Below are positions 12,101 through 24,363 of a DNA stretch of 64,000 nt, in pieces (the stretch's first letter is position 1; the number at the start of each line of letters is the position of its first letter). Location of the stretch: NCBI GenBank assembly GCA_026874595.1, contig CM049307.1:37364862-37428861 (forward strand), in the 5' to 3' direction. A program made the translations under genes and the position numbers. The notes beneath the pieces were generated by a model, which worked only from the letters and a program-made list of their open reading frames with translations, searched no databases and was not told where the DNA came from. Source of the DNA: Sipunculus nudus (taxonomy: Eukaryota > Annelida > Sipuncula > Golfingiida > Sipunculidae).

Positions 12101-12615
12101 CAGAGATATTGGTTTAATACTTAGAAACGAACAGTCTCAGAACTTCACTAGAAAATTGCAGTGTTTATACAGTGTGGTGGAGTTCATAGTCAGTGTCTAG
12201 TTCACATGAAACTGGATACAGGCACAGAAAAAAATATATTTCTAGTGAAACAAAATGCTCAGCTGAGAAACTTTGGGTAATATAAGTGATTATAACAGTG
12301 CTGAAAAAAGAACAATTTGGCACTATGAATGGACAAGAAGTAACTGAGAATGAGAAAGTGCATATTTCTTTGAAACCTACCTTGTATATTGTCATCAGGT
12401 GTAACAGCCTTGTAGGATTGGATATCACGTTTTTAGAACCATTAGAATATTGAAATGAGTGGAATAATAAGTACAAAAGAAGCTCCAGGCTGTGAAACAT
12501 GCATGTTCATATTTAAAGGTCTGTTAACTTTGGTACATTGTTCTCAAAGGGAAGAAAAGAATACTTGTCATTGATATACATACAGTTTTATCAAAAGCGT
12601 AAATGTACTAATAAA
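12101..12615 (+). promoter_or_regulatory. BUD31: BUD31 3' UTR with likely polyadenylation signal
   Basis: Sequence after the BUD31 stop. The first canonical AATAAA is at 12610-12615, about 510 nt downstream, and is the probable cleavage signal. The - strand open frame over 12165-12500 is antisense to this UTR and has no recognisable domain. Confidence 0.55.
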
Positions 12616-12900
12616 TTTATGTAAATGTAAATTTTGTTGGTTATATATATTCTTGAAAAGGGTGTTTAAAGTAGTTTGAAAGGATATGAAAGAAAATGTT
12701 TATATAAAACAAGATGAGTGGAAGACATATCATTTGCCCTTGTGAACAGCCTGTAATACTATTCTGAATATGGAAAAAAATCAAAGGTATACATGTACGA
12801 TTACTGCCCTCTTAAAAAGGTGTACAATATACATTACTTCCAAGTTATTTACTGCAGGATAAAGAAATTTAAAAAATTCCTATCTAACATGCAATACTTG
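12616..12900. other. Spacer downstream of BUD31
   Basis: AT-rich DNA between the probable BUD31 polyadenylation signal and the degenerate repeat block. Nothing was recognised. Confidence 0.5.
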
Positions 12901-15900
12901 AGATATTTTAAGCCCGTATGAAAGAAGTTCAGGAGAGCTTCTACCAAAACCCCGGCGTCATCAGCATCACCGTCAGACTCGTGTCATCCATAGACACCTC
13001 CGGTTAAAGGTTTTTGTTAACTCTTTGTAACTCAACTTGCCCAACTGCTTTTATATTGCTGATATATCCCCCTAAGGTCAAGGTGAAAGGCCCCAGTTGT
13101 CCATTCACAAGTCGGGCTCATTACTCCATTGTTAAAGTATACTAATGAACAGTGACAATACCCAGCACAGCTATTAAAACTTTTCCCAATTTTTACCGTA
13201 CCTGTTAGCTTATGGGATGGTGTGGCATCCTCTGTCGTCTGTACGTTAACCCATACTCTTTCAAAATCGGCAGGAGCTATCATCACCAAATGTTATGCAA
13301 AAAAATAGTCATCTAAAAACCTCGGATTTTGCTTATTTTTGTGCTATATGCATTGACTTAGATTTTATCGGGGAAAAGAAAAAAAAAACTAAAAATCTTC
13401 TTCTCTGAAACTGTCCAGCCAAATTGTTAAATATTTCACAGAAATAATCTATGAAACAATCTCTCTCAAGTTTCAAGTTGTTCGAATGGTTCCAGTTCAG
13501 TAATTTTGACCGAGTAACAGGAAGCTGAACTTAGTCATTTGGCCAAAAAAGGATACCAAAATTGCAGTATATGAAATGGCTGGAGCTATCTTCACCAAAT
13601 TTTATGCAAATGTTGGTCACATGACTCATTTATGAGTTTGAGGTATTGTTGGCACCCCCTGCAGTGACCTTTTCTGTACGAAGGGTCATCAGTCATTAGT
13701 ACATTAACCCATAATTTCTCACAAATAACAAGAACTAGCATCCCCAAAATTTATACAAAAATCTGTCACATGTCAAATGTTGTGAGATTGAGCGTTTTGT
13801 GTTGCCACCTGCATTAACTGACATTTAACAGAGAAAAAGCTAAAAAAAATAATTTGAAAATCTTCTTCTCTGAAATGATTCAATCACATGGTTCAATATT
13901 TCACAGAAATGATCCCAGAGATAAGCTCTCTAAAGTCAGTTTAAACGGATTTGGTTAGATGAATTTTGCCAGAATTACAGGAATCGGAACATGGCCATTT
14001 GGCCAATTAAACATACTGACATAACAATCTCAGAATCGACAAGAACTAGCATCACCAAGTTTTGTGCAAATGTTAGTCACATGACTCATGTTTGAAATTG
14101 CAGTTTTTGTGGCGCCATCTACATCAACCCGTTTTTTAACAGACAAAAATCTCACAATTTTAGCCTCTTTCAGTTTAAAATAGTTTATGAGGAAACTGTC
14201 AAGCTTAATCATTTTATTATTCACAAGAATTATCCTAGGGTAGGGTTCTTTCAATAGGATAAGAATAGATCTTGTTAATTTATTAAGTCATACAAAGCTT
14301 CATGAGATTGGTCTTGGGGCCATTAGTAAGCCTTTTTCAAACTGAGGACTGCAATAGTCTTCTTCTAGAAAAACTGTTGTTTCAACTTCTGTATCAATGC
14401 GCAAAATGCTTCCTAAGGTTCAAGTTTACTGAAATGATTGTTGACAGAATTATTGGACCTTTAACAATGAAAGGACTACATCTTTTCTCATTCTAGACAT
14501 TTTGATAAAAAAAAATCTGATGGATATGTCAGCTTGAAAAAGCATTGTAGCCAAAGTCTTTCAGTATGTGTAAACAGATTAACCTACAGGCCAAAATTGT
14601 GTCTGTATCTATTAATATCTTGGCATACTGCCAACTATTTCAGATTTGGCAACAGGCCAAAGGTCAGTCTCTATCTGTTAAAAGCTTTCGCAGACTGCCA
14701 ACTGTGTCACATTATGCAAAAGATCAAGAGTTCATTCAGTGCAGCCAGGTGTAGGTCAAGAGTAGCTGCAGAGAGCAATTCGTTCAGGTTCACTCGGGGG
14801 CAACTGCCTTCCTCACATAAGCCTAGTCATCCAAGTGCACCTAACTCAAGAGAAGTTTAATGTATTGGCCTGATATGTTCACCTGTCCATGCTTCTTTGA
14901 TGGCTTTCTTGTTCACAAGACCGGTTGCGCAACCTGCAATGATTTTTGCACAGTGTATGTGTAATCTTTTAAAGATTCAATTGAGTCATTTTACCATATA
15001 TGTTAGCTGTGTGAAGCAGATACATCTAGACTGGCACCAGTTTATCAGCATTTATTACATCATGCCTCTAGACATTTAGATTTCAGGTTATCTATGGTTA
15101 ATATTCACAAGAATGTTTTTTAAAAGCTTTTAAAAAATGTAGATTTATGAATTTTAGATATTCCTCATGCCAGGCAATGTTTACAATCACAGGTATACAG
15201 CTCTCTATGGGAATATAAAGACGGCTGTTCATGGATTATAAATAATTGGTATCCATAGTCATATTAATTCAAGATTTTGTCATCAGTGAGATGTATCTGT
15301 ATTACAATTTTGCATTCAATATGCATCTGTATTAATTTTTAGTTAACCTGTGAGCTAATGTGATGGTATGACGGCGTTTGTCTTCTGTACGTTAACCCAT
15401 ACTATTTTGAAATTGATTGGAGCTAGCATCATGAAATTTAATGCAAAAAATTAGCCATCTGAAAATTTTCTTAAATTTTATAGAGAAAAAGCTAAAACAA
15501 CCATTAAAAATCTTCTCCTCCAAAACACTCAAGCCAAATTGTTCAATATTTCACAGAAATAATCTTTTATACCATCTCCCTCAATTTTGTTCCAATTGTT
15601 CAAGTTTGGTGAATTTTGGCCGAGTTACAGGAATTGAACTTAATCATCTGTCCAAAAAAGCATACTAAAATGACAGTCTCAGAAACGGCCAGAGCTATCA
15701 TCACCAAATTTTTGCCAGTGTTGGTCACATGAGTCATATATGAAATTCAGGTATTGGTGGCACCACCTGGAATGACATTTTTTTGTACGGGGGTCATTGG
15801 TCATCTGTACATTAATCCATAATTTCTCAGGAAAAGCAGGAGTTACCATTCCCAGATTTTATGCAATAATCTGTCACATATCAAATTTTGTGGGATTCAG

Positions 15901-15943
15901 CTTATTTTTTTGCTATCTGCATTTACTTAGATTTTATAGGGAA
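12901..15943. repeat. Degenerate long-period repeat block (left part)
   Basis: Imperfect copies of the same phrases recur: 'gagctat/agcatcaccaaatttt', 'gttggtcacatgactcat', 'aaattgttcaatatttcaca', 'ctgtacgttaacccata'. Matching landmarks at about 13246 and 15391, and again at about 13568 and 15685, give a period near 2.1 kb, with shorter repeats inside. The part at about 14020-14920 (around 'gaggactgca') recurs at about 20190-21430. The GGCGCCA core of the neighbouring satellite is also present (for example near 14110). No intact gene was found. The open frames here are short and follow the repeats. Confidence 0.75.
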
Positions 15944-18900
15944 CAAGTGACCCAGGGGTCATGACGCTCAGCTGACCAGGAAGACATTGACAAAAGTAAT
16001 TTTATCATCTGAATGTCAAATTTGAATGAAATACTTTTTCCAAACTTGACCTTTTGTATAAAATCATCCAATATTCATTGGGGTACTATGGAGCTCTGTA
16101 GCATGAAGGATATGGGTAACAGACACCTATTTTCAAGGTTTACAAGATGACTTTTCAGGGGTCTCCCAGCATGTCAAAAAATAAAATTCTAGGTCCAGTT
16201 ATTATGATTTGTGCCCTGTTAACAAATCCAAATGTTTATTCTGGGGGGGTATTTCAAAGCCGCATAGGATGAAGGATATGGGTAACAGAGATGTAATTTC
16301 AGGTGCACAAGGAGACTTTTCAGGGGCCTCCCAGCATATCAAGAAAGTAGATTCTAGGTCAAGTCATTATAATTTGTGCTCTGTTAACAGATGACCAAAT
16401 CTTTATTCTGGGGAGTACTTCGGAGCCCCAGAGCATGAAGGATATGGGTAACAGGGACCTTATTTCGGGTTTCCATGTAGACCTTTTATGGGCTTCCCTG
16501 GAGGTTAGGACAGAAGATTCTAGGTCCAGTCATTATCATTTGTGCCCTGTTAATATACGACCAAATCTTTATTCTGGGGGGTACTTCAGAGCCCCATAGC
16601 TCACAGAATATCGGTAACAGGGACCTTATTTCGGGTTTCCATGTAGACCTTTTATGTGCTTCCCTGGAGGTGAGGACAGAAGATTCTAGATCCAGTCATT
16701 ATGATTTGTGCCCTGTTTACAGATGACCAAATGTTTAAAGATCACAAAAGTAGAGAAAAAAAATCGTAAAAAATAAAAAAAATATAGGTGGCGCCACCAA
16801 TCTCCATAAATTAATCACCATGATCAATATCCATGCAAAGAATCATGGTGATTAATGCATTAGTTGTTCAGATACTTGAGATTTTGTATTAAATTTTGCA
16901 TTATTCTGGGGGGTACTTCAGAACCCCATAGCTCGAAGAATATAGGTCACAGTGACCTAATTTCAGGTTTACAAGGAGAATTTCCATAGACCTCCCAGGA
17001 TTTCAAGTAAGAAGATTCCCGGTCTAGCGGTTACAATTTGTGCCCTGTTAACAGACAGACGCCTGGATGGCCGGACGGACGACGGACAAAAGGTGATCCC
17101 TACAGCTCAGATGACTTTCAGTCAGCTGAGCTAAAAATTGAAAAAATACAGGTGGCGCCACCAGAATGCAGAAACTGATGAAACATTTCATGATCAATAT
17201 CCATGCAAAGAATCATGGTGATCAATATAATAATTGTTCAGATACTTGAGCTTTTGTATCAAATTTTCCATTATTCTGGGGGGGGGGGGGGGTACTTCGG
17301 AGCCCCATAGCTCAGAGGTTATGGGTAACAGAGACCTAATTTCAAGTTTTCAAGGAGACTTTTCATGGGCCTCTCAGCATGTCAAGAGAGAAGATTCTAG
17401 GTCCAGTTGTTACGATTTGTGCCATGTTAACAGATGACCGCATCTTATGAGGTCTCAAAAATAGAGAAAAAAATTCGTAAAAATAAAAAAAATACAGGTG
17501 GCGCCACCATACTGCAAAAACTGATGACACATTCCATGATCAATATCCATGCAAAGAATCATGGTGATCACTGCAATAGTTGTTTAGATACTTGAGCTTT
17601 TGTATCAAATTGTCCATTATTCTGAGGGATACTTCAGATGACTTACAGTCAGCTGAGCTAAAAACACTTAATGGTCAATATCCATGCAAAGAATCATGAT
17701 GATCTCCATATTAGTTGTTCAGATACTTCAGCTTTTGTATCAAATTGTCCATTATTCTGAGGGATACTTCAGAGTCCTATAGCTTGAAGGATATGGGTAA
17801 CAGAGACCTAATTTCAAGTTTCCACAGGCACTCTTCATGGGCCTCCTTGCATGACAAGAATGAAGTTTCTAGGTCCAGTTGCTGCAATTTGTACCCTCTT
17901 GATAGATAACCACATTTTCAAAGGTCTTAAAAAAAAGAGAAAAAAAAAAATTCGTAAAAATTTGAAAAAAATAGAGGTGGCGCACCCTCTCTGCGGAAAC
18001 TGATGGAACAGCTCATGATCAATATGTATGCCAAAAATCATGACCATCAGTGTTGTAGTTATTGAGATACTGCACTTTTTGTATCAAATTTTCCATTATT
18101 CTGGGGGGTATTTTGGAGCCATACAGCCTAAAGAATATGGGTAACAGAGACCTAATTTCAGGTTTCCATGGAGAATTTTCATGGGTCTCCCTGTGTGTCA
18201 GGAATGAAGATTCTAGGTCCAGTTTTTATGATTTGTGCCCTGTTAACAGATGTTCATATCTTTAAAGGTCTCAAAAATAGATAAAACATTCGTAAAAAAA
18301 AACCCCGAACAAATACAGGTTGTGCCAGCAGTCTGCAGGAACTGATGAACACCTCTTGATCAATAGTTATGCCACAAATCATGACCATCAGTGATGTAGT
18401 TATTGAGATATTGACGTTTTTGTATGAAATTTTTGACTACTCTGGGGGGGTACTTTGGGGCCCCATAGCTTGAAGGATATGGGTAATAGAGACCTAATTT
18501 CTGGTTTCCATGGAGACTTTCCATAGGTCTCTCAGTGTATTGAGAATGAAGATTCTAGGTCCAGTTGTTACGATTTATGCCATGCTAACAGATGACAGCA
18601 TCCTTAAAGGTCCCAAAAATAGAGGAAGAAATCGTAAAAAAAATCAAACAATATAGGTAAAGCCACCAGTCTGCAGGAACTGATGAAACATCTCATAATC
18701 AATATGTAAGCCAAAAATCATGACCATCAGTGATGTAGTTATTGAGATATTGAAGTTTCTGTATGAAATTTTTGACTACTCGGGGGGGGGGGGGTACTTT
18801 GGGGCCCCATAGCTCGAAGGATATGGGTAACAGAGACCTAATTTCTGGTTTACATGGAGACTTTTCATAGGTCTTCCAGTGTGTCGAGAATGAAGATTCT

Positions 18901-20026
18901 AGGTCAAGTCGTTACTATTTGTGCCATGCTAACAGATGACAGTATCCTTAAAGGTCTCAAAAATAGAGGAAAAATTCGTAAAAAATCGAACGATACAGGT
19001 GGCGCCACCAGTCTGCAGGAACAGATGACACATCTCATGATCAATACTTATGCCACAAATCATGACCATCAGTCAAGTAGTTAATGAGATATTGAAGTTT
19101 TTGTATGACATTTTTTACTTTTCTTGGGGGTACTTTGGGGCTCCATAGCTCGAAGAATATGGGTAACAGAGACCTAATTTCTGGTTTCCATGGAGACTTT
19201 TCATAGGTCTCTCAGTGTGTCAAGAATGAAGATTCTAGGTCCAGTCTTAACCATTTGTGCCTTGTTAACATATGTTTACATTTTGAAAGGTCTCAAAAAT
19301 AGAGAAAAAAATTCGTAAAAAATTGAACGATACAGGTGGCGCCACCAGTCTGCAGGAAGTGATGGAACATCTCATGATCAATACGTATGACAAAAATCAT
19401 GACCATCAGTCAAGTATTTAATGAGATATTGAAGTTTTTGTATGAAATTTTTTACTTTTCTGGGGGGTAGTTTGGGGCCCCATAGCTGGAAGGATATGGG
19501 TAACAGAGACCTAATTTCAGGTTTCCATGGAGACTTTTCATAGGTCTCTCAGTGTGTCGAGAATGAAGATTCTAAGTCCAGTCATTACGATTTGTGCCTT
19601 GTTAACATATGTTCACATTTTGAAAGGTCTCAAAAATAGAGAAAAAAATTCGTAAAAAATCGAAAAATACAGGTGGCGCCACCAGTCTTCAGGAACTGAT
19701 GGAACCTTTCATGATCAATATGTATGCCAAAAATCATGACCATCAGTCAAGTAGTTAATGAGATATTGAAGTTTTGTATGAAATTTTGGACTTTTCTGGG
19801 GGGTACTTTGGGGCCCCATAGCTCAAAGGATATGGGTAACAGAGACCTAATTTCTGGTTTCCAAGGAGATTTTTCATGGACCTCCCAGGATGTCAAGTAA
19901 GAAGATTCCAATTCTAGCGGTTACGATTTGTGCCCTGTTAACGGACAGACGCCCGGACGGCCGGACGGACGACGGACAAAAGGTGATCCCTATAGCTTAG
20001 ATGACTTTCAGTCAGCTGAGCTAAAA
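15944..20026. mobile_element. 4.1-kb element carrying a 340-bp satellite
   Basis: The left end is CAAGTGACCCAGGGGTCATG followed by ACGCTCAGCTGA. The right end is a GGACGGACGACGG tract, then ATGACTTTCAGTCAGCTGAG and CTAAAA. The boundaries are supported by a paralogous uninterrupted sequence at about 13360-13420: 'gattttat..gggaa' joins directly to 'cttctt..gtccagccaaattgtt' there, whereas here they flank the element. The interior holds about eleven units of roughly 340 bp. Additional right-end copies occur internally at about 17100-17140 and 17635-17665. There is no transposase or helicase frame, so mobilisation would be in trans. The class is unknown; the asymmetric ends and satellite interior recall Helitron-derived HINE elements of bivalves, but this is only an analogy. 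Confidence 0.75.
16080..19990. repeat. 340-bp satellite array with GGTGGCGCCACC core
   Basis: Each unit contains in order: TTCCATTATTCTGGGGGGTA, 'agccccatagct', 'atatgggtaacagagaccta', 'agattctaggtccagt', 'gatttgtgccctgttaacag', a stretch of 'aaaatagagaaaaaa', the palindromic core CAGGTGGCGCCACCA, then 'aactgatgaaacat' and 'caaagaatcatggtgatca'. Cores at about 17150, 17499, 18987, 19332 and 19671 set the period at 339-348 bp where units are complete. Units diverge by roughly 10-20% by eye, and some are truncated. Recurrent open frames of about 65 aa come from the same unit position and are not genes. Confidence 0.93.
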
Positions 20027-21480
20027 AGCTTCTTGTAGAGGGTCCAGCCAAATTGTTCAGTATTTTACATAAATGATCCCAGAGGCAAGCTTTCTCATGT
20101 TTGTTCAAATGGTTTGCATTTGATGAATTTTAGTGGAGTTACACAAATTTGAACAGTCATTTGGCCAAGTAAGCATACTGACATAGTACTCTTAGAAATG
20201 ACAGAAGCTAGCATTACCAGGTATTGTGCAAATGTTGGTCACATGACTCATATTTGAAATTGCAGATTTTGTGGTTCCACCTACATTGACCTGTTTTCTA
20301 TGGGCAAAAAACCTCCTAATATTAGCCTCTTTCAGCTTGATGAAACTGTCAAGTTGAATTGTTCAATTTTTAAAAAGAATTATCCTAGGACATGGTTTTT
20401 TCAATCATATCAGAATATACTGAGTTTGTTGATTTTTGGTTGAGTTGTGAAAAGCTTAAGTTGGTCTTATGGCCATTAATATGTCTTTTTGAAACTGAGG
20501 ACTGCAGTAGTGTTCTTCTACAAAATTATTATTTCAATTATATCTTCTGTAACATTTCACAAAAATTATTCTTAGGTGGCCTTTGTTCAAGTTTACTAGA
20601 ATGATTTTTGGCAAAACTATTGGACCTTTAACAATGAAAGTACTGCATCTTTTATTATTCTAGATATTTTGATAAAAAGTTTATGAATATGTCGGCTTGA
20701 AACAAAAAATTTTAGCCAAAGTCTTTCAGTATGTGTAAACAGATATACCAACAAGCCAAGATTGAATCCGTATCTTTCAATAGGTTGAGAAACTGCCAAC
20801 TGTTTCAGATTTGGGAACAGATCAAGAGTTCAATCTAGTGCAGCCAGATATATGTCAAGAGTTCAATCAGTGCAGCCAAGCACGTGGCATGTGATCACCT
20901 CATGGGTGACATGTGAACACCTCATGGGCACTATGTGATCACTTCATGGGTGTCAAGCCCCTCAGGGCAGGGCCCCTGCATGAGCTTATGCAATGGTGTG
21001 GCTACTATTTCAGATTTGGCAACAGGCTAGAGGTCAGTCTGGATCTATTTATAGCTTTGGCGGACTGCCAACTGTATCAGATTAAGCAACAGGTCAAGAG
21101 TTCACTTAGTGCAGCCAGGTATGGGTCAGGAGTTTACTCAGTGCAGGAGCTGCATTCTATTTATAGCTTTGGCAGACTTTCAACTGTGTCAGATTATGCA
21201 ACAGGTCAAGAGTTCACTCAGTGCAGCCAGGTACAGGTCAAAAGTTCACTCAGTCTAGCCAGGTGCAGGTCATGAGTTCACTCAGTGCAGTAGCCTGAGC
21301 AAGCAATTTGTCACAGTTCACTCGGGGCAACAGCCTTTCCCACCTAAACCTGGTCAGCCCCATGCATCAGACTCAAGGTAAGTTTGATGTATTGGCCTAA
21401 TATTTTGACCTGTCTATGTGTCTTTGATGGCTCTCTCGCTCACAAGACAGGTGTTGCCACCTACCATGACTTTTGCACAG
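20027..21480. repeat. Degenerate repeat block (right part)
   Basis: This continues the 13-16 kb repeat family interrupted by the satellite element. The segment from about 20190 parallels 14020-14920 ('catgactcatatttgaaattgc', 'gaggactgcagtag', 'cagatttggcaacagg'). From about 20820 to 21300 a short unit ('ggtcaagagttcactcagtgcagccagg', about 30-60 bp) is reiterated. No gene was recognised. Confidence 0.72.
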
Positions 21481-21599
21481 TGTGTGTCCCTGCGTTTTTC
21501 TCAGGAGGGGTTTGATATATCAGTCTGAAATTGGGCATATGTATATATCTCTGATAGCTTCATTGTAAACAAGACTGGTGGTGCCAGCTACATTTTTTT

Positions 21600-21980
21600 A
21601 GTGTTCTGTGCACCCATGCCAGAATTTCAGCAGAGTTTGTGTAATTGTTTCTTATTCAAATTGTTTAGTACTTGCATTGTTCATATACATGAAAAGTAAT
21701 GGTCCAGCATTGAAGCATTATACCTGGTGTATTTCCCAATGCACAGGTTCGCATTAGGCCTGTAGGCCTTGTTGTGTTGTGTGCGCCCATGCCAGTACTT
21801 CAATGTTTTTGTAAATGGATCTTGTACAAAATGTGTGGTACTTGCATTGTTCACATACATTTACACATGTTATTGAAAAGTAATGGTCTAGCATTAATTA
21901 AGGCATTATACCTGGTATATAAACTATTGCACAGGTTCGCATTAGGCCCGCACGTAGGCCTTGTTAATATTTGGGCCAGT
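21600..21980. repeat. Tandem duplication of about 177-bp unit
   Basis: Two copies of a unit containing 'gtacttgcattgttca', 'aaaagtaatggt', 'gcattatacctgg', 'gcacaggttcgcattaggcc' occur at about 21660-21780 and 21830-21965, with 'gcgcccatgccag' preceding each. A small tandem duplication, non-coding. Confidence 0.8.
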
Positions 21981-22239
21981 AAATAGCACTTAACCAACAA
22001 AATTGTACAGATCCAAACCCAGCACAGTTATAAGTTTTTGGATGACTCTTCACAACTCAACAACTTCACACCTTATTGTTTTCATATTTCATATGTGTGT
22101 AATAATTACTCCCAAAAAATATGCGAAGCGCAGTAACATATTTTGATGACGGACTATCCCTACCAGCACAAAGCTTGTATTCTCATCATCGCTCACGACA
22201 CATAACAAGACGCAAAATCACCTTGCACGAGGCACCAAT

Positions 22240-22765
22240 CATACAACAAAACACGACTATTTATTGGAAAATATTTTATTAAACAGAAGCCTCATTTCAT
22301 AAAAAATTCAAGAATACACCTTTGCAGTTTTATAAGTAAATTAAGTAATGTTAAAATTGAAAACACAACAACACACAAGCAGCCTGGTTGCGATGAAGAA
22401 AAAACTTGCTAAAACTTGCATAACCGGGAAACCTGGCTAATACGGTCCAAATGGCCGAAACCGCAAGTAAAAGGGCTATGGGTCTCGGTGTAGTGTCGTT
22501 CACAAGGATCGAGTTCGGCTCTCGAATGACATAGCAGGGTTTCCGCTGCTGGGATCGGTGGAGGGAATGTGGGTTGCTTCTGGCTTTGTGGCTGTGGATG
22601 CTGTAGCTTTCTAAAAGGACAACGGCTCGGGATAGACGGTGGCGCCCTCTACGGCTCCCTGCTTGGCTTGGCGTGGTACTGCGACTGTTGGCTCAGAGAA
22701 CATGCTTAAGGAGTGCACAGGGCTGAGGTCTTGACCGCAGCAACCTGTAGCTGCTCGATGAGCGT
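22240..22765 (-). repeat. Dispersed retroelement-like repeat, copy 1 (inverse of 53.5 kb)
   Basis: On the - strand, 22765-22445 is closely similar to + 53498-53856. Shared landmarks include 'acgctcatcgagcagctaca', 'caagccaagcagggagccg', 'acattccctccaccgatccc', 'cgagagccgaac' and 'gcggtttcggccattt'. At the start a short frame ends at the same stop codon in both copies (TLIEQLQVA...P then stop), suggesting the 3' end of an ancestral coding region followed by a 3' UTR or LTR. On the - strand an AATAAA lies near 22265, so a transcript end is plausible. The family was not identified; it could be the 3' portion of an LTR or other retroelement. Confidence 0.65.
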
Positions 22766-22790
22766 ATACCTCTTTTGGTTTGGTTTGGTA

Positions 22791-23765
22791 ATGGGGGGGG
22801 GGGGTAGAAATCTACCATATTATTTGGGGTTAAAGGTAAAGGTCACAGCTCGCCTTTGTTCATGAATGGGTCAGCCTTTTTGGGCTTATTGCTCCACTGC
22901 TTATGATGATATTTCTGTTAAACTTATGCTGATTTTCTGTGACATTACCAATAGATTAATTAGGTTGTGTTTTATTATAGGCAAAAACCACACATATTTA
23001 ATGAGATCAGAGGTCACCAAGCTACTTTATGGTCTCGCTGTGATAACTAAGTAGGAAAGTGATGGATTTTGATGGAACTCAACAGAAATATTAACCAATA
23101 TAATTTGATTAATTAAATTTCCCGTCAAAATTTATGGATATTTAATGAGGGCAGAGGTCACAAGAAATATGACGGGCATATTACGAGCCCATGTGCTGCT
23201 CTTTGTTTTCTGAATGCTCCCTACCGGCGAGCTCAGTTGTTCTCAGACGAATTGTTAGTTTTATTCTTGCCAGTGTAATACGTGTAATACTCTGTGTACA
23301 ATGGATATTGGATAACATTTTGTTAAAATTGGTAAAGTGATTTAAATTTAGGTATGTCACAACAACAGCAGTTAACCGATGTTTTATTCTTTGTTGACGA
23401 GGCTGGTGGCAGCCTGCTGGAGTAAAATGACACAGGCCTCGCGCAAAGGCCTTGTGCACGTTGCATTACCTGGCGACACATTTGGAAATTAGAAGCCCAG
23501 CGGTAGTCGTCCATAGTATACCCTTCAAGAACTTCTTCATGGTCTATTTGTAATTAATGTATCACTATTTTATAATTATTAAATTCGGGTATTTCTTCAT
23601 TATTATAATAATTATAATCAGCCACTATTCTAATGTTATCATAATCATTATTAGATATGATTATATTTATTTTTCTTATGTTTTCCAGATTTGAAAAGCT
23701 ACAGTTAATGTTTCCTTAAAAACCTATCTTTTATGTTTACCACTGATCAAAACAATGTGAATGTC
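22791..23765. other. Intergenic sequence between repeats
   Basis: Contains a G run at about 22790-22804 and AT-rich sequence. Short overlapping - strand frames (23181-23514) carry no recognisable domain. Nothing else was seen. Confidence 0.5.
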
Positions 23766-24363
23766 TCATGTTGTTTGGTATCGTGGGAACGTGGGTCTGC
23801 TATGGGAAACCCCTTTCATGAAACGTTTCACAATTATTGATAGCATTAGTACCAAGCAGCGAATATAAAAAAGATGCTAGAGCTGACAGAGCTGTACACA
23901 TTGCGCTATAGTTTAGACGGGTTTCAAAGAGTTCAGTGAGAAAACCTATGACCTTGGGTACTGTTGGCTGAATGGTATCTAGATTAAATTTAGCACAGTA
24001 TGTGATCCATTTTCTCATGTAAGTATTGTACTGTTTTTCCCCTTTTTTTGTTCCAAAAACCGCTCTCTTGTAGGCTTTCCCCGATAGTAAACATGCCATC
24101 AGTATCAGTCTCACTTTTTGTGCTCGTGGGTATGTCTCCCCTGTTTGTGTGGCAATATCAGGATCCTGTGGACCGGAGACAGTAGAATTGGTTCTCTGCA
24201 TAACAGCTTCAGGAGCACTGAGAAACATGTCTGTGTGGCCCGAACTGGAACAATCACAAACACATCTGCACTGTCCGTTTGGATTTTCTGAAGCACTTAG
24301 TTCAGCAGGCTGAAAGGAGGGAAGGCATCGTGCTGATCGTAAGACCACGATTTTAAAAAGCAT
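23766..24363 (-). pseudogene. DIRS-type tyrosine recombinase N-terminal fragment (decayed)
   Basis: A - strand frame of 187 codons (24363-23800) ends in a segment typical of the N-terminal core-binding (SAM-like) domain of tyrosine recombinases from DIRS-like retrotransposons: QYNTYMRKWITYCAKFNLD, then TVPKVIGFLTELF, then a tyrosine/alanine-rich helix NYSAMCTALSALASFL. After a frameshift near 23825 another frame continues with RFMKGVSHSRPTFPRY, matching the RFMKGVFNLRP-like segment that normally follows in this family, and then stops at 23766-23768. The catalytic domain (R...H-x-x-R...Y) is absent. The first approximately 90 residues have no clear similarity. It is a 5' piece of a dead element, not a host gene. 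Confidence 0.8.

Noticed and set aside
12165-12500. 111-codon - strand frame
   Set aside because: It is antisense to the BUD31 3' UTR, shows no domain, and its peptide is hydrophobic and low in information.
16209-19084. Recurring 60-76 codon frames (CVKxEDSRSS..DLCPVNR type)
   Set aside because: All come from the same position of the 340-bp satellite unit; each copy has different starts, stops and frameshifts.
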